Source of the DNA: Synechococcus sp. HK05
GTDB taxonomy: Bacteria; Cyanobacteriota; Cyanobacteriia; PCC-6307; Cyanobiaceae
DNA length: 64,000 bases
Direction of reading: 5' to 3'
Assembly (NCBI RefSeq): GCF_019104765.1
Contig: NZ_JAHRXJ010000009.1
Span: forward strand, 186,001-250,000
Shown here piece by piece: positions 11,729 to 22,404 of the stretch. The notes below the pieces were generated by a model. The model did not search any database, was not told where the DNA came from, and saw only the letters and a program-made list of their open reading frames with translations. The position numbers and the translations under genes were made by a program. The first letter of the stretch is position 1, and every line of letters begins with the position of its first letter.

Positions 11729-12630
11729 GGCGTGAGCCCTCCGCTGCGGCCCACCACCAGGGCGAGCAGCAGCAGAGCCCCCAGCAACACCTGATGGCGG
11801 AAGTGCACCCCGAAGGAGGAGCGCGGCAGATTGGGCCGCTGCAGCAGCTGAGCCTCGCGCCACCAGCCGCCGGCGCTCACCAGCCAGAGCAGCCAGAAGC
11901 CTCCATGCACGCCCTGCATGGCAGCGGCCCAGGCCACCAGAAGGGCTGCGGCGCCGTAGCACCAACCCACCACCATGGGCGCCTGATCGCCGAGGCTCAG
12001 GGCCGAGCTGCGCACCCCCAGCCGCGCATCGTCGTCGCGGTCGGCCATCGCATACACGGTGTCGAAGCCGAAGGTCCACAGGCAGGTGGCCAGCCACAGG
12101 GCGGCTAGGGGCCAGCCCCCTTGCAGGCTGCTGCTGCCGGCGGCCCAGGGGATCAGCACCGCGAACCCCCAGCACAGGGCAAGCACCGCTTGCGGGTAGC
12201 CAAACCAGCGCTTGGCGGAGGGGTAGAGCAGAACAGGCGGCAGGGCTGCGATCGCCAGGCCCAGGCAAAGGCCGCGGCTCGAGGCAGGTAACCCCCAGAG
12301 CACCACCGCCAGGGCCGCCAGCAGGCAGATGGCCAGCAGCAGCAGCGCCGCTGCCACGCTGATGCGGCCGCTAGCTAGGGGGCGTTCGCGGGTGCGCTCC
12401 ACCTGGGGATCAATGCGCCGGTCCCAGAGGTCGTTGGCGACGCAGCCCGCGCCGCTCACGGCTAAACCGCCGAGCACAATCCAGCCCACCAGCACCGCCG
12501 GCGGCGGCGCCTGCGGTAAGAGCCAGAGGCTCCAGCCGGCCGGGATCAGCAGAATCAATCGGCCGCTTGGTTTATCCCAGCGCAGCAGCGCCAACCAGGT
12601 CTGCAGCGGTGCCAAAAAGCCAGCCAGCAA
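11725..12630 (-). CDS. ubiA: 4-hydroxybenzoate polyprenyltransferase (UbiA family)
   Basis: This membrane prenyltransferase is probably used for plastoquinone synthesis from 4-hydroxybenzoate. It has about eight helices and the first Asp-rich motif NDLWDRRIDPQVERT followed by RPLASG, and the second motif DTVYAMADRDDD. The start is uncertain: no ATG or GTG lies in frame just before the conserved LLRWDKPSGRLI. TTG at 12630 is the most reasonable start and gives 301 residues. It is divergent from ppx with an 87-base gap. Confidence 0.85.
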   Translation of the reverse strand: MLAGFLAPLQTWLALLRWDKPSGRLILLIPAGWSLWLLPQAPPPAVLVGWIVLGGLAVSGAGCVANDLWDRRIDPQVERTRERPLASGRISVAAALLLLAICLLAALAVVLWGLPASSRGLCLGLAIAALPPVLLYPSAKRWFGYPQAVLALCWGFAVLIPWAAGSSSLQGGWPLAALWLATCLWTFGFDTVYAMADRDDDARLGVRSSALSLGDQAPMVVGWCYGAAALLVAWAAAMQGVHGGFWLLWLVSAGGWWREAQLLQRPNLPRSSFGVHFRHQVLLGALLLLALVVGRSGGLTP

Positions 12631-12717
12631 TGTGGCGCAAACCCTAGGGCTGCCGCTTGGGTGAGCATTGGGTGAGCAGCAGTGCGAAAGTGGCGCAGCG
12701 CGTGAGGCGATGGCCGC

Positions 12718-14325
12718 GTGAGCGAGGCATCCAGCCACTCCATCGGGAGCTCCATTCGCCCCGTGGCGGGGATTGATATCGGCACCAATTCGATCCACCT
12801 GCTGGTGGCAGCGGTGGACACCGAATTGCGCACCTTCTCGGTGATCCTCACGGAGAAATCCACAACGCGGCTGGGGGAGCGCGATCCCGAAACCGGTGAT
12901 CTCTCGCCGGATGCGATCGAACGGGCCTTCACCACCCTGCGCCACTGCCGCGAGCTGGCGGCCAGCCACGGGGTGGACCCCGGTGATGTGGTCACCGCGG
13001 CCACCAGCGCGGTGCGTGAGGCCCCCAACGGGCGCGATTTCCTGCAATCCATCCAGGAGCAACTCGGCCTGGAGGTGGATCTGGTGAGCGGCCCGGAAGA
13101 GGCCCGCCTGATCTATCTGGGTGTGCTCTCGGGCATGGCCTTCGGGGACCAGCCCCACCTGATCCTCGATATCGGTGGTGGTTCCACCGAGTTGGTGCTG
13201 GCCGACGGCCGCGATGCCCGCGTGCTCACCAGCACCCGTGTGGGTGCGGTGCGGCTGCAGCGTGATTTCGTTAGGGAGGAGCCGCTGCCTGCCAAGCGGG
13301 TGGAGTTTCTCAGGGCGTTCATCCAAGGCTCCCTGGAGCCAGCGGTGCTGCAGGTGCGCCAACAGCTGAAGGCCGGGGAACAGCCGGTGATGGTGGCCAC
13401 CAGCGGCACGGCGATGGCGATTGCTGCCCTGGCTGCGGCGGATGAACCACGGCCGCCCCTGCGCATGCAGGGGTATCGGGTGAGCCGGCAGCGGCTCGAT
13501 CAGCTGGTGGAGCGTTTGCTTGGGCTGACTCCGGCCCAGCGCCGCGCTTTACCAGCCCTGAATGAACGGCGCGCCGAAATCATCGTGCCCGGGGCGCTGA
13601 TCCTGCAGACCGCCATGGAGATGCTCGGTGCGTCGGAACTGGTGATCTGCGAGCGGGCCCTGCGGGAGGGGCTGATCGTGGATTGGATGCTGCGCAACGA
13701 TCTGATCGTGGATCGCTTCGCCTTCCAGAGCAGCATCCGCCAGCGCACGGTGCTGCATCTGGCTCAGCGCTACAAGGTGGATGTGCCGCGGGCCGAGCGG
13801 GTGGCGGCTTATGTCCAAAGCCTCTACAGCCAGAGCCAGGGGCTGCTGCACAGCGACGACGGCAGTGGCCGTCAACTGCTCTGGGCGGCCGCCATGCTCC
13901 ACAGCTGCGGCCAGCACATCAACACGGGCGCATATCACAAGCACAGCTGGTATCTGATTCGCCATGGCGAGCTGCTGGGCTACTCCGATAGCGAGCACTT
14001 GATGGTGGCGGCGATCGCCCGCTACCACCGCCGCTCACTGCCCAAGAAACGGCATGAGTCGTGGCAGCTGATCGAAGGGCGCGAGCAGCGCCGCACCGTG
14101 GCGGCCATGGCCCTGCTGTTACGCCTGGCTGTGGCGCTCGATCGCCGGCCTGAGCCTGTGCTCGCTGGTCTGCAGCTGCGGCGCGAGGGCGACAACCGCT
14201 GCGCGATCCGCTTGGAGCCGATGCATGCCGGTCAGGATCTCAGCCTGGAACGCTGGAGCCTGGCGGCGTGTGCAGCGGCGGTGGAGGAAGCGGTGGGCGT
14301 GCGCCTCAGCGTGGAGGAGCGCTGA
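12718..14325 (+). CDS. ppx: Exopolyphosphatase / guanosine pentaphosphatase (Ppx/GppA)
   Basis: This enzyme releases phosphate from polyphosphate chain ends. The ASKHA-fold phosphatase domain shows GIDIGTNSIHLLV near residue 17 and LILDIGGGSTELVLADG. The C-terminal half (about 310-500) is an HD-like helical domain with AAMLHSCGQHINTGAYHKHSWYLI-type spacing. At 535 residues it is the usual length. The start is GTG at 12718. It converges on the RodZ-like gene with a 20-base overlap. Confidence 0.9.
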   Translation: MSEASSHSIGSSIRPVAGIDIGTNSIHLLVAAVDTELRTFSVILTEKSTTRLGERDPETGDLSPDAIERAFTTLRHCRELAASHGVDPGDVVTAATSAVREAPNGRDFLQSIQEQLGLEVDLVSGPEEARLIYLGVLSGMAFGDQPHLILDIGGGSTELVLADGRDARVLTSTRVGAVRLQRDFVREEPLPAKRVEFLRAFIQGSLEPAVLQVRQQLKAGEQPVMVATSGTAMAIAALAAADEPRPPLRMQGYRVSRQRLDQLVERLLGLTPAQRRALPALNERRAEIIVPGALILQTAMEMLGASELVICERALREGLIVDWMLRNDLIVDRFAFQSSIRQRTVLHLAQRYKVDVPRAERVAAYVQSLYSQSQGLLHSDDGSGRQLLWAAAMLHSCGQHINTGAYHKHSWYLIRHGELLGYSDSEHLMVAAIARYHRRSLPKKRHESWQLIEGREQRRTVAAMALLLRLAVALDRRPEPVLAGLQLRREGDNRCAIRLEPMHAGQDLSLERWSLAACAAAVEEAVGVRLSVEER

Positions 14326-15163
14326 AGCTCATCCAGCGGATCTGATCGATCGGCCCCAGTGGTTTGCCGGGGCCGTTGCCCTGGCTCACGATCACCAGAT
14401 CGGGGCGGCCCGCCAGGATTTCTAGGCCACCGGCCAGCGGGAATTGGCGCTTGCCCTGGAACGTGCCCTCAAACAACACCTTTCCCTTGGCGGTGCGCAC
14501 CGTGAGCCAGCTGGGCTGGGCGGCGCTGAGGCTGAGTTCGCTGGGAATCGGGGCAGGTGCCGGCTTAGGGGTGGGCTTGGCTGCAACTGGTGCTGCAGCC
14601 GGTTGGGCAGGTTTGGCCGGTTGCGGAGCCGAGCGGCGGGCTGCCCGTTGCGGCAGTTGCTGCCATCCCCAGAAGCCAGCCGCACCGATGCCGGCTAACA
14701 GGGCCACGCTCCCGAGCCAGCGCAGGGCGCCGCCGCCGCCTGTGCCGCGGGCACGCGGCTGACTGGTGTAGCTCTGGGGACTGAGCCGGGCGCGGGGGCG
14801 TTGACGGCCGGAGGGCTCGGCGCTGCTCAGGGGGGCTGGGGCCGGCTTGATGGTGCTGCGCAGCTGCTTGAGCGGCTCCACCAGGGGGGTGGCATCGACG
14901 CCGAGGGCCGCGGCCACCCGGCGCGCCTGGGCAATCACAAACACCAGTTCCGGCAGGCGCTGCGGGTCTCCGGATTCAAGGGCGTTGAGTTGCTCCTCGC
15001 CCATGTGCAGTTGTTCGGCCAGGGCGGCGCTACTCAGGCCGCGCTGCTCGCGAGCGGTCCGCAGGCGTTGGCCCAGCACCATCAAGGGATCGCTGGAGCC
15101 GCTGCTCAGAGCCGTTGCGTCGTGTTGCCCGGCTGTGGAAGGGTTGGCCTCACTGGCGGTCAC
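14306..15163 (-). CDS. RodZ-like helix-turn-helix membrane protein
   Basis: The protein has an N-terminal XRE-type HTH (GQRLRTAREQRGLSSAALAEQL, about residues 29-90), one membrane helix (about 155-172), a Pro/Ala/Lys-rich linker and a C-terminal DUF4115-like beta domain (SWLTVRTAKGKVLFEGTF). This is the RodZ architecture, which links MreB to the cell envelope in rods. The start is GTG at 15163; an ATG at 15082 is the alternative. No mreB is visible in the window. Confidence 0.75.
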   Translation of the reverse strand: MTASEANPSTAGQHDATALSSGSSDPLMVLGQRLRTAREQRGLSSAALAEQLHMGEEQLNALESGDPQRLPELVFVIAQARRVAAALGVDATPLVEPLKQLRSTIKPAPAPLSSAEPSGRQRPRARLSPQSYTSQPRARGTGGGGALRWLGSVALLAGIGAAGFWGWQQLPQRAARRSAPQPAKPAQPAAAPVAAKPTPKPAPAPIPSELSLSAAQPSWLTVRTAKGKVLFEGTFQGKRQFPLAGGLEILAGRPDLVIVSQGNGPGKPLGPIDQIRWMSFSAPPR

Positions 15164-15298
15164 GGCGCATCGGCTGGGTCGTTGCCGACATTGTGGCGTG
15201 AAAACAGTGCTGCACCACACGGTTGCTGAAAACCGTTGTTGCTGCTGAGATCAGATCAAAAAGTTCAAAGGTTTTTGATTAACCTTGGAACAATGAAA

Positions 15299-15370
<72 letters not shown>

Positions 15371-15420
15371 GCGTGCGCTGATCGCTCGCGCTTTGAGACT
15401 TTAGAACATGGCCTGCCGGC

Positions 15421-16182
15421 TCAAGCTCCGCCGCGGAACAGGTGGTGATGGCTGGCTGAGTAGAGCCGTGAGCGGGCGGCTCCTGGGGCGGCCAGGGCTG
15501 GGCTCACCACGTACAGCGTGGTGCGAATCAGTTCGCGCTCCTGGCTGGCCCGCGCCATCTCCGACAGCGGCACCACCTGAAGCCATTGATCCGGCCAGCT
15601 CACCCGGTAGCCGATCGCAACCGGCGTTTCGGCTGGGTAGTGCTGCAGGAGCTCCGCCTGCACCTCCTCCACATGGCGGGCGCTGAGGTACAGGCAGAGC
15701 GAAGCCTGCAGGGCAGCGAGATGCTGCAGCTCTTCGCGCGCGGGCACGCCGGTTCGCCCGCCAGCGCGGCTGAGCACGATGGTTTGCACCACCCCTGGGA
15801 TGGTGAGCTCCGCCTGCAACGCTGCGGCGGTGGCTTGGTAGGCGCTCAGCCCTGGCACCACCTCCACCTCCACATCGGCATCCAGCAGCCGGCAAAGCTG
15901 TTCATGCAGGGCGCTGTACAAACAGGTGTCGCCGTCATGGAGGCGCACCACCCGCTTGCCGGTGGCGGCGCGCTCGAGCATCACAGCCATCACCTCCTCC
16001 AGCGTGAGGGTGCTGGTGCGCACCCGCTCGCATCCCTCGGGGGCCATGGCTGCGAGTTGGGGGTTCACCAGCGAATCGGTCCAGATCAGCACCTCCGCCT
16101 GCTCGATCGCCCGGGCGGCACGCAGGGTGAGCAGATCTGGCGCTCCCGGACCTGCCCCCACGATCCAAACCTTGCCGCTCAT
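15421..16182 (-). CDS. cobM: Precorrin-4 C11-methyltransferase
   Basis: This SAM-dependent tetrapyrrole methylase of corrin (pseudocobalamin) biosynthesis begins [23 protein letters not shown]. It has the conserved [12 protein letters not shown] region and [14 protein letters not shown]. At 253 residues it matches CobM/CbiF. It overlaps lgt by 4 bases. No other cob genes are adjacent, which is normal for dispersed cyanobacterial corrin genes. Confidence 0.92.
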   Translation of the reverse strand: MSGKVWIVGAGPGAPDLLTLRAARAIEQAEVLIWTDSLVNPQLAAMAPEGCERVRTSTLTLEEVMAVMLERAATGKRVVRLHDGDTCLYSALHEQLCRLLDADVEVEVVPGLSAYQATAAALQAELTIPGVVQTIVLSRAGGRTGVPAREELQHLAALQASLCLYLSARHVEEVQAELLQHYPAETPVAIGYRVSWPDQWLQVVPLSEMARASQERELIRTTLYVVSPALAAPGAARSRLYSASHHHLFRGGA

Positions 16183-17033
16183 GGCTGCACTCCGCTGGGG
16201 TCCGGCAGGGGTTGGCGCCGGCCATACAGCCAGTAAAGGCCCAGTGCTCCGAGGCCAATCAGCAGCAGGCTCACCAGCTGTGCCATGCGCAGGCCTCCAT
16301 CGCAGTCGGGCGGGGTGCCCATCAGGCAGAGGGGATCGATCCGCAGGCCCTCAATCCAGAAGCGCCCAGCGCTGTAGGCCACCAGGTAGAAGCAGCTGAT
16401 GGCACCCATCGGCAAGGAGATCTTGCCCCGCACACCCCGCTCAAATAGCACCAGCAGCAGCGCCAGCACGCCGAGGTTCCAGAGGGATTCGTAGAGGAAG
16501 GTGGGGTGGAAGGTGCTCTGGTCGAGGAACTCCACAGGCCGATTGGCGTAGGGAATCGTGAGCTTCCAGGGGAGATCCGTGGGCAGGCCGAAGGCCTCTG
16601 AATTGAAGAAGTTGCCCCAGCGCCCGATCGCCTGGCCAAGGGCTACCGAGGGCAGCAGCACATCCAGGAGGTTCCAGAAGGCGATGCGCCGCCAGCGGCT
16701 GTAGAGGATCACAGCGAGGGTGCCGCCGATCAGGGCGCCATGAATGGCGATGCCCCCCCGCCAGATAGCGAAGGCATCCAGCCAATTCAGCTGGTATTGC
16801 CGCCACTCAAACGTCACGTAATAGAGCCGGGCGCCAATCACGGCAGCCAGCACCAGGATCGGCAGCAGATCGGCAATCAGAGCGGGATCGATGCTGCGCT
16901 GCTTGCCCAGGCGTGTGGCCAGCAGTAGCCCCAGCAACACGGCCACTGCAATCAGCAGGCCGTACCAGCGCAGAGAAAAGGGCCCCAGCTGAAACAGCAA
17001 GGGCCCCGGTGAGGTGAACAAAGCGAGGGGCAT
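16179..17033 (-). CDS. lgt: Prolipoprotein diacylglyceryl transferase
   Basis: This inner-membrane enzyme transfers diacylglycerol to the lipobox Cys of prolipoproteins. It has seven predicted helices, the N-terminal [17 protein letters not shown], the Arg/Gly signature around [13 protein letters not shown], and [11 protein letters not shown]. At 284 residues it is typical. Its ATG shares one base with the petA stop (TGATG), so it is translated downstream of petA. Confidence 0.94.
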   Translation of the reverse strand: MPLALFTSPGPLLFQLGPFSLRWYGLLIAVAVLLGLLLATRLGKQRSIDPALIADLLPILVLAAVIGARLYYVTFEWRQYQLNWLDAFAIWRGGIAIHGALIGGTLAVILYSRWRRIAFWNLLDVLLPSVALGQAIGRWGNFFNSEAFGLPTDLPWKLTIPYANRPVEFLDQSTFHPTFLYESLWNLGVLALLLVLFERGVRGKISLPMGAISCFYLVAYSAGRFWIEGLRIDPLCLMGTPPDCDGGLRMAQLVSLLLIGLGALGLYWLYGRRQPLPDPSGVQP

Positions 17034-17965
17034 CAGATGCCTTCGGCGGCCTGAACCTTTTCTACCTGCTTCTTCTTCAGCACCAGCATGATCTGGGCCA
17101 GAGCCACGGCTGCGAAGAAGGCCAGCAGACCGTAGATGCGGTTGGGGTTCTGGAGCACCACTTCGGCGTCGAGCTGGCCGAAACCACCCACATTGGGGTC
17201 GTTGGTGAGGGCAGCACCGGCGGCCACTACATCGCCCACGGCGGCGGTGAGGGTGGGACCGGCGGGAATGGTGTCGGTCACCGAGCTGCCATCGATGGTT
17301 TGGATCACCACGTCGGTGGCGCCGTTGTCGCCGGCGTTGATGGCCTGAACGGTGCCGGCAGCAGACGCGGTGAACACGCTGTTATTGCTCTTTTCACCAG
17401 TGGGATACACCTGGCCGCGGCCACGGTTGCCACCCACGTGCAGCTGGTATTTGCCGAAGTGGATGTTGCTGTCGGCAGCAGGATCCGGGGAGAGGATCGG
17501 GAACACAATCTTCTGGTGGTTGTCGCCGGGCAGGGGGCCCACCAGCAGGATGTTGGGATTGGCGTCGTCCCAGGTGGTCACGTAAACGCCAGCGGTCTCT
17601 TCCTTGAGTTCGTCGCTGAGGCGGTCAGCAGGGGCCAGTGTGAAGCCATCGGGAAGCATCACCACGGCACCCACGTTCAGGCCGGTGGGGCTGCCATCGC
17701 CGGCCACCTGTTGCACCTTGGTGTCGTAGGGGATTTCAACTTCCACCTTGAACACCTCATCGGGGAACACCGCTTGGGGCAGTTCCACGTGGGTGGGCTT
17801 CTTGGCGAGGTGGCAGTTGGCACAAGCCAGCTTGCCGGTGGCTTCGCGGGGGTAGTCGTAGTTCTGCTGCGCCCAGAACGGGTAGGCCCAGCTGGCCTGG
17901 GGAGCAATGAGCAGAGCGCCGAGAGCCAGCAGCGAGCTCAGCAGCAGGGAGAAGGAACGACGCAT
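17033..17965 (-). CDS. petA: Cytochrome f, apoprotein precursor
   Basis: This c-type heme subunit of the cytochrome b6f complex passes electrons from the Rieske centre to plastocyanin or cytochrome c6. The precursor (310 aa from ATG 17965) has a signal peptide ([18 protein letters not shown] to ASWA), then mature [17 protein letters not shown], whose N-terminal Tyr is the axial heme ligand. The heme motif CANCH follows. A single C-terminal anchor helix ([17 protein letters not shown]) precedes KKKQ. The rest of the extended frame to 18052 is noncoding. petC lies 38 bases upstream. Confidence 0.97.
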   Translation of the reverse strand: MRRSFSLLLSSLLALGALLIAPQASWAYPFWAQQNYDYPREATGKLACANCHLAKKPTHVELPQAVFPDEVFKVEVEIPYDTKVQQVAGDGSPTGLNVGAVVMLPDGFTLAPADRLSDELKEETAGVYVTTWDDANPNILLVGPLPGDNHQKIVFPILSPDPAADSNIHFGKYQLHVGGNRGRGQVYPTGEKSNNSVFTASAAGTVQAINAGDNGATDVVIQTIDGSSVTDTIPAGPTLTAAVGDVVAAGAALTNDPNVGGFGQLDAEVVLQNPNRIYGLLAFFAAVALAQIMLVLKKKQVEKVQAAEGI

Positions 17966-18003
17966 GGTGCGGAGTGGCGAGGGGAAAACGACTGGGGAGG
18001 AGA

Positions 18004-18552
18004 TCAGACCCACCAGGGCTTCTCGCCGGTGCGGAAATCGGTTTCGGTCCACTGGCTCAGGAACACGTTGTCGTTCTCAACCGACACGTGAGCCAGGGCC
18101 AGGGAAAGGGGCGCAGGGCCGCGCACCACCTTGCCGGTGGCGTCGTACTGCGAGCCGTGGCAGGGGCACATGAACTTGTTGGCCGCGGCGTTCCAAGGCA
18201 CGACACAGCCGAGGTGCGTGCAGATGGCGTTGATGCCGTAGCTGCCGATGGCATCGCTGCCTTCAACGATCAAATAGGTGGGGTCACCCTTGAGGCCCTG
18301 CACCAGGTTGCGATCGCCCTCACGGTGGTTGCTCAGCCAACCCGTAGCGGTCACGGCGTTGCCCAGCTCATCTTTGGCTGCAGTGCCGCCGCCGGAACCA
18401 GCTGCCTTGGGAGGGATGAAGTAGTTCACCACCGGGTAGAGGGCACCCAGGGCCACGCCCGTCACCGACCCGAAGGTCAGCAGGTTCATGAATTGGCGAC
18501 GACCCATTCCGGGCACGTCACCACTCGAGGCGCTTGCTGGGATCTGGGTCAT
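18004..18552 (-). CDS. petC: Rieske iron-sulfur protein of cytochrome b6f
   Basis: The 182-residue protein carries the [2Fe-2S] cluster that oxidises plastoquinol. It has a twin-arginine-type N terminus ([12 protein letters not shown], residues 17-28) that is retained as the membrane anchor. The Rieske motifs are CTHLGC (Cys111, His113, Cys116) and CPCHGS (Cys129, Cys131, His132). The start is ATG at 18552. The petC-petA order is the conserved cyanobacterial operon. Confidence 0.97.
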   Translation of the reverse strand: MTQIPASASSGDVPGMGRRQFMNLLTFGSVTGVALGALYPVVNYFIPPKAAGSGGGTAAKDELGNAVTATGWLSNHREGDRNLVQGLKGDPTYLIVEGSDAIGSYGINAICTHLGCVVPWNAAANKFMCPCHGSQYDATGKVVRGPAPLSLALAHVSVENDNVFLSQWTETDFRTGEKPWWV

Positions 18553-18651
18553 ACGGGGCGGCGTGGTGGCCACTGCAACGTGGCGCCCATTATGGACGTT
18601 GCCCCTCCGGCTCCCGTTGGCCAAAACGGGCTTGCGGCGGCAGCCTGCAAC

Positions 18652-19011
18652 ATGCTGTTGCGCGCACCTGCTTCCGTGACCCTCCCGTCCGACGCTCCGC
18701 TCAGCAGCACTGAGGTGCTCGAGATCCTGCGCCAACGCTGGCAGGCCTCCTACGACCTCCAATTGATCGTGCGGCGCGGGCGCCTGTATCTGCAGGTGAT
18801 GTGGGGGTATCTCGAGCAGCAGTCGTTTCCGATGACGGCCGAGCAATACGCCGAGAAACTCAACGAGCTGGTGGCCAATCTCAATGGCCTGGGGGTCTCG
18901 GCTCAGGTGCGCAGCTGGCTCACCACCACCACCGACAAGCCAAGACTCGGGAAGGCGATGACGTTGCCGCTGGAGCTGCCGGAAGGCCGCGCCAGCGAGT
19001 TTCTGCTCTGA
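18652..19011 (+). CDS. DUF3067 family protein
   Basis: This small soluble protein is conserved in cyanobacteria and plastids. The recognisable core runs from [20 protein letters not shown] to the C terminus and includes [18 protein letters not shown]. The start is uncertain: ATG 18652 gives 119 aa, GTG 18676 gives 111 aa and ATG 18592 gives 139 aa. The gene is divergent from petC and ends one base before the tatC stop. I know no established function. Confidence 0.8.
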   Translation: MLLRAPASVTLPSDAPLSSTEVLEILRQRWQASYDLQLIVRRGRLYLQVMWGYLEQQSFPMTAEQYAEKLNELVANLNGLGVSAQVRSWLTTTTDKPRLGKAMTLPLELPEGRASEFLL

Positions 19012-19827
19012 TTAGCTGCGCTGCACCACGCGTGCCAAAGCCACACCCACCAGATAAAGGGCCGTGATGGCGCCGCTGAGCAGCAGCATCGTGACCGGAT
19101 CGGTGGAGGGGGTGAGCACGGCGCCCGCCAGGGCCGAGGCCACCACCACGAAGCGCCAGGCCGCGAGCATGGTTTGCGCCTTCACAACGCCCAGTGCCGC
19201 CAGGAGCATCTGCAGCACTGGCAGTTGGAAGGCCAGGGCTGTGGCCACCATCAGCAGCAGCACGAAATCGAGGTAGCGCTCGATCGACCAGAGCGGCTCC
19301 ACCACATCGGCGCCGTAGCTCACCAGGAAGTTGAGCGCGGCAGGCACCAGCGCCCACCAGGCAAAGGCCAGGCCGGCCATGAACAGCACGGCTGAGCCGC
19401 CCACGGCCGGAGCCACCAGGCGCTGTTCTCGCCGCGTCAGCCCCGGCAGCACGAAGGCCAAGCCCTCGTAGAGCACGTAGGGCAGCGCCAGGATCAAGCC
19501 GGCATAGCCCGCCACCTTGATCGAGACAAAGAGGAATTCACCCGGCGCCAGCTGCAGGAAGTGAATGCCCTTGGCCGGAACTTCCAGCAGCCGCACCAGC
19601 GGTTTCACCAGCAGCAGGCAACCGCCTGCCCCGATCAGCACCGCCAACAGGCTGCGAAGGATGCGCCGGCGCAGTTCCTCGAGGTGATCCACCAGGGTCA
19701 TCTCCACCTCGGCCGGGAATTGATCGTCCGGGTGGAGGTCCTCCTGGGCGGTGGCAGCAGCCTGGTCGCCGATGCCGCTGACGCGGATCGGTGCCGGTGG
19801 GGGCAGCACGGTTTCGGGCTCGCTCAT
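19012..19827 (-). CDS. tatC: Sec-independent translocase TatC
   Basis: TatC is the receptor subunit of the twin-arginine translocase. The 271-residue protein has an N-terminal extension, then the signature MTLVDHLEELRRRILRSL (about residues 43-60) and six membrane helices. The conserved PGLTRREQR and LVSYGADVV regions are present. It overlaps the NFACT gene by 4 bases. The nearby petC product is a Tat substrate in cyanobacteria. Confidence 0.94.
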   Translation of the reverse strand: MSEPETVLPPPAPIRVSGIGDQAAATAQEDLHPDDQFPAEVEMTLVDHLEELRRRILRSLLAVLIGAGGCLLLVKPLVRLLEVPAKGIHFLQLAPGEFLFVSIKVAGYAGLILALPYVLYEGLAFVLPGLTRREQRLVAPAVGGSAVLFMAGLAFAWWALVPAALNFLVSYGADVVEPLWSIERYLDFVLLLMVATALAFQLPVLQMLLAALGVVKAQTMLAAWRFVVVASALAGAVLTPSTDPVTMLLLSGAITALYLVGVALARVVQRS

Positions 19828-21530
19828 GGCTCTGGCTCTCCACCGAGGCTAGGGGGCGTGGCTGTGAGCAGTGCTGCCGCCCGCCCTGGATCGGCCCACA
19901 GCACCTCGCCGCCGCGATGGCGCACCGTGCCCGGCCCGGCGCCGGCAATCCGCTGGAGGTCGTCGCAGGGCACCAGCACCACCGCCACGCGGCTGTTGCC
20001 CCGCGCCCGGCTGAAGTGCGCGGCTAAATCGGCGGCGGCCTGCAGATCTGCCTCCCCCGGCACCCCCTCCGAGCCCTTCAGCACCACGTGGCTTCCCGGG
20101 CACTCCTGGGCGTGGAACCAGAGATCGCCGCGGCGGGCCTGGCGCAGGCTGATCCATTCGTTCTGGCGGTGGTTGCGGCCCACCTGCAGGCGCAGGCCAC
20201 TGGGGCTGCTGAGCTCGAGCGGGGTGGGGGTGTCGCTGGCGCCTTGGCGGCGTTGGCTGCGGTTGGGGCGCCCTGATTCCTGGAGGTGAGCGCAGTCCTC
20301 GTCGAGGCTGCGCAAATGCTCGAGGGCGGCGGTGTGGCTGTGCTGCGGCCCCTGCTCCAGATAGGTGAGGCTCGCCTCGAGTTGCTCGATACGTTGGCGG
20401 TGTTGCTCCAGCCGCGGGGTGATGGCGGCCACGGAGCGCCGTAGCTTGCGGGCCCGTTTGTAGAGCGCCTGGGCTTCGGCGACCTGATCCCGGCTGGGTT
20501 GGGGCAGGCAGAGCAGGGCATCGGCCTGCTGCTGCAGCTGGTCGCTGTTCTCCACCTGATGGAGCAGTTGCTCCTGGTGCTCCATCTGGCTGCGCTCGCG
20601 CTGCAGCAGTTGCTCCAGCCGTTGCCGCACCTGATGGTGCCGCTGCCGCACCTGGCGGCTGCCCAGGCAGTCCTGGTGATAGGCGGCCAGGGCTTGGTTG
20701 ATGGCGAGCGGCTCGGGGGCCTCAAGGCCGGCTTGGGCTGGCTCCTGCCAGCAGCGGTAGGCGCAGCATTGGCCCAGGCTGAAGCCAAAGCGCTGTTGCT
20801 CCATGGCCTGCAGCCAGCCTTGCCAGCGCTCCCACAGCGCCAGCCATTGCTGGGGGGTGAGGGTCTGCACCGATTGGCTGAGCAAGGCTTGGCCCTCAGG
20901 GGTGTCGCCGGCTAGCTGCAGGGCCAGGGCCGGGCTGATGCCCTGATAAGCGCTCTGCAGAGCTTTGAGCAGCGGCAGCGGCAGCAGGGTGAGCTGCGCC
21001 TGCCAGCGCTCAAACGGTTCGCACAGATCGGGAGGCTGCCCCTCGAGTGGCGGCGGAGGGCTGTAGAGGTCGCCCGTGCCGATCGGCCGCAAGCGCGACT
21101 GCTGCTGGCGCACCTGCCGGGCGGCAGCCACCACCCGGCGCTGCTCATCCAGCAGAAACACATTGCTGTGGCGTCCCATCAGCTCCAGCACCAGCCAGCG
21201 CTGCAGGGTGTCGCCGGGCCGCGCCGCAAAGCCCAGTTCCACCACCCGCTCCCAGCCGGGCTGCTCGAGGCTCACCAGCGCCAGACCCCCCAGACCGTGC
21301 TGCAGCTGCTGGGCCAGGGTGCTGCCATCGCCCTGGCGCGGCGGCGGGGCAATCGCCATCAGGCGCGGTGCTTCCGCCAGCCAGCTCACTTCCAACCACA
21401 GGCGCTGCTTAAGGGTGCGAAAGCCCAGTTGCAGGGTGTGGCCATCAGCCTGTTGCGCCTTCTCGAAGCGGCTCGGCACCAGCAGGGGCTGCAGTTCGCT
21501 CAGCACCGCCCGCAGGCTGGTGAGATCCAT
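19824..21530 (-). CDS. Rqc2/RqcH homologue (NFACT family protein)
   Basis: This is the ribosome-associated quality control factor family that tags stalled nascent chains with alanine in bacteria. The NFACT-N domain starts [17 protein letters not shown]. Coiled-coil arms rich in Gln, Leu and Arg occupy about residues 270-430. The NFACT-R (DUF814) domain follows, with [19 protein letters not shown] near residue 495. From ATG 21530 the protein has 568 aa; an ATG at 21554 (MAPAALQA) is possible. It overlaps tatC by 4 bases. Confidence 0.88.
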   Translation of the reverse strand: MDLTSLRAVLSELQPLLVPSRFEKAQQADGHTLQLGFRTLKQRLWLEVSWLAEAPRLMAIAPPPRQGDGSTLAQQLQHGLGGLALVSLEQPGWERVVELGFAARPGDTLQRWLVLELMGRHSNVFLLDEQRRVVAAARQVRQQQSRLRPIGTGDLYSPPPPLEGQPPDLCEPFERWQAQLTLLPLPLLKALQSAYQGISPALALQLAGDTPEGQALLSQSVQTLTPQQWLALWERWQGWLQAMEQQRFGFSLGQCCAYRCWQEPAQAGLEAPEPLAINQALAAYHQDCLGSRQVRQRHHQVRQRLEQLLQRERSQMEHQEQLLHQVENSDQLQQQADALLCLPQPSRDQVAEAQALYKRARKLRRSVAAITPRLEQHRQRIEQLEASLTYLEQGPQHSHTAALEHLRSLDEDCAHLQESGRPNRSQRRQGASDTPTPLELSSPSGLRLQVGRNHRQNEWISLRQARRGDLWFHAQECPGSHVVLKGSEGVPGEADLQAAADLAAHFSRARGNSRVAVVLVPCDDLQRIAGAGPGTVRHRGGEVLWADPGRAAALLTATPPSLGGEPEP

Positions 21531-21613
21531 GGCCTGGAGCGCGGCAGGAGCCATGGGCGAGGCGAAACAGCTGCGGCGGCACACCTACTCTGCAGGGCCG
21601 CGCTCGATCATTC

Positions 21614-22183
21614 ATGGCTGCTGAGCCCTCCGCTGCAGGCCGGCTGTTTCTGATCACCGGTCCCAGTGGTGTGGGCAAAGGCACTCTGGTCGCCGCCTTG
21701 TTGCAGCGGCACCCGCAGATCTGGCTGTCGGTGTCGGCCACCACCCGCGCCCCCCGCAGCGGTGAACAGGAGGGGCAGCACTATTTCTTCCTGGATCGTG
21801 CTGGCTTTGAGGCCAAGGTGGCCCAGGCGGGCCTGTTGGAGTGGGCGGAGTTTGCCGGCAACTGCTACGGCACGCCCCGTGAACCGGTGGAGCAGCAGCT
21901 CGCCGCCGGGCGCCCTGTGTTGCTGGAGATCGAACTGGAGGGAGCCCGCCAAGTGCGCCAGAGCTTCCCGAGCGGCTTCCAGATCTTCATCAAGCCTCCG
22001 TCGTTTGAAGAGCTGGAGCGCCGCATCCGCGGCCGAGGCACCGATAGCGAGGAGGCGATCAGCCGTCGCCTCGAGCGCGCCCGGGTGGAACTCGCCGCGG
22101 AGGCTGAATTCGATGCCGTCTTGGTGAACGACGATCTCGATCGCGCCTTGGCTGAGCTGGAGCAGCTGATGGGTCTGGGCTGA
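21614..22183 (+). CDS. gmk: Guanylate kinase
   Basis: The enzyme phosphorylates GMP to GDP. Walker [18 protein letters not shown] lies near residue 16, followed by [22 protein letters not shown] for GMP binding and the lid region [18 protein letters not shown]. At 189 residues it is standard. It converges on psaJ, with a bidirectional terminator between them. Confidence 0.96.
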   Translation: MAAEPSAAGRLFLITGPSGVGKGTLVAALLQRHPQIWLSVSATTRAPRSGEQEGQHYFFLDRAGFEAKVAQAGLLEWAEFAGNCYGTPREPVEQQLAAGRPVLLEIELEGARQVRQSFPSGFQIFIKPPSFEELERRIRGRGTDSEEAISRRLERARVELAAEAEFDAVLVNDDLDRALAELEQLMGLG

Positions 22184-22192
22184 AGGCACAAA

Positions 22193-22218
22193 AAAAGCGG
22201 CTCACTGGAGCCGCTTTT
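22193..22218. terminator. Bidirectional rho-independent terminator between gmk and psaJ
   Basis: A perfect 11-base inverted repeat (AAAAGCGGCTC / GAGCCGCTTTT) is separated by a 4-base loop, with A-rich and T-rich flanks on the respective strands. It lies 10 bases after the gmk stop and 20 bases after the psaJ stop on the other strand, so it can serve both. Confidence 0.88.
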
Positions 22219-22238
22219 GGGAATTCAGCTGGAGCTGC

Positions 22239-22355
22239 TCACATCGGGTGGAAGAGCAGATCGGGATAGAAACGGTTGAATTCGATCAGGATGCCGGCGG
22301 TCACGGTGAACCAGATGGCGGCAAAGACCGGAGCCGTGGTGAGGAACTTCTTCAT
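22239..22355 (-). CDS. psaJ: Photosystem I reaction centre subunit IX
   Basis: Direct translation gives a 38-residue single-helix protein starting [18 protein letters not shown] and ending [10 protein letters not shown]. This is diagnostic for PsaJ, which contacts PsaF at the PSI periphery. It lies 49 bases downstream of psaF, so the two form the conserved psaF-psaJ operon. Confidence 0.96.
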   Translation of the reverse strand: MKKFLTTAPVFAAIWFTVTAGILIEFNRFYPDLLFHPM

Positions 22356-22404
22356 CGCTGGTGGTTGGAGGGATGAGTGGGAAAACGTTCAGGCCCAGGC
22401 CTGA

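Noticed and set aside
12631-13362. N-terminal extension of the UbiA-like protein
   Set aside because: The sequence is antisense to ppx and carries no UbiA-like motif.
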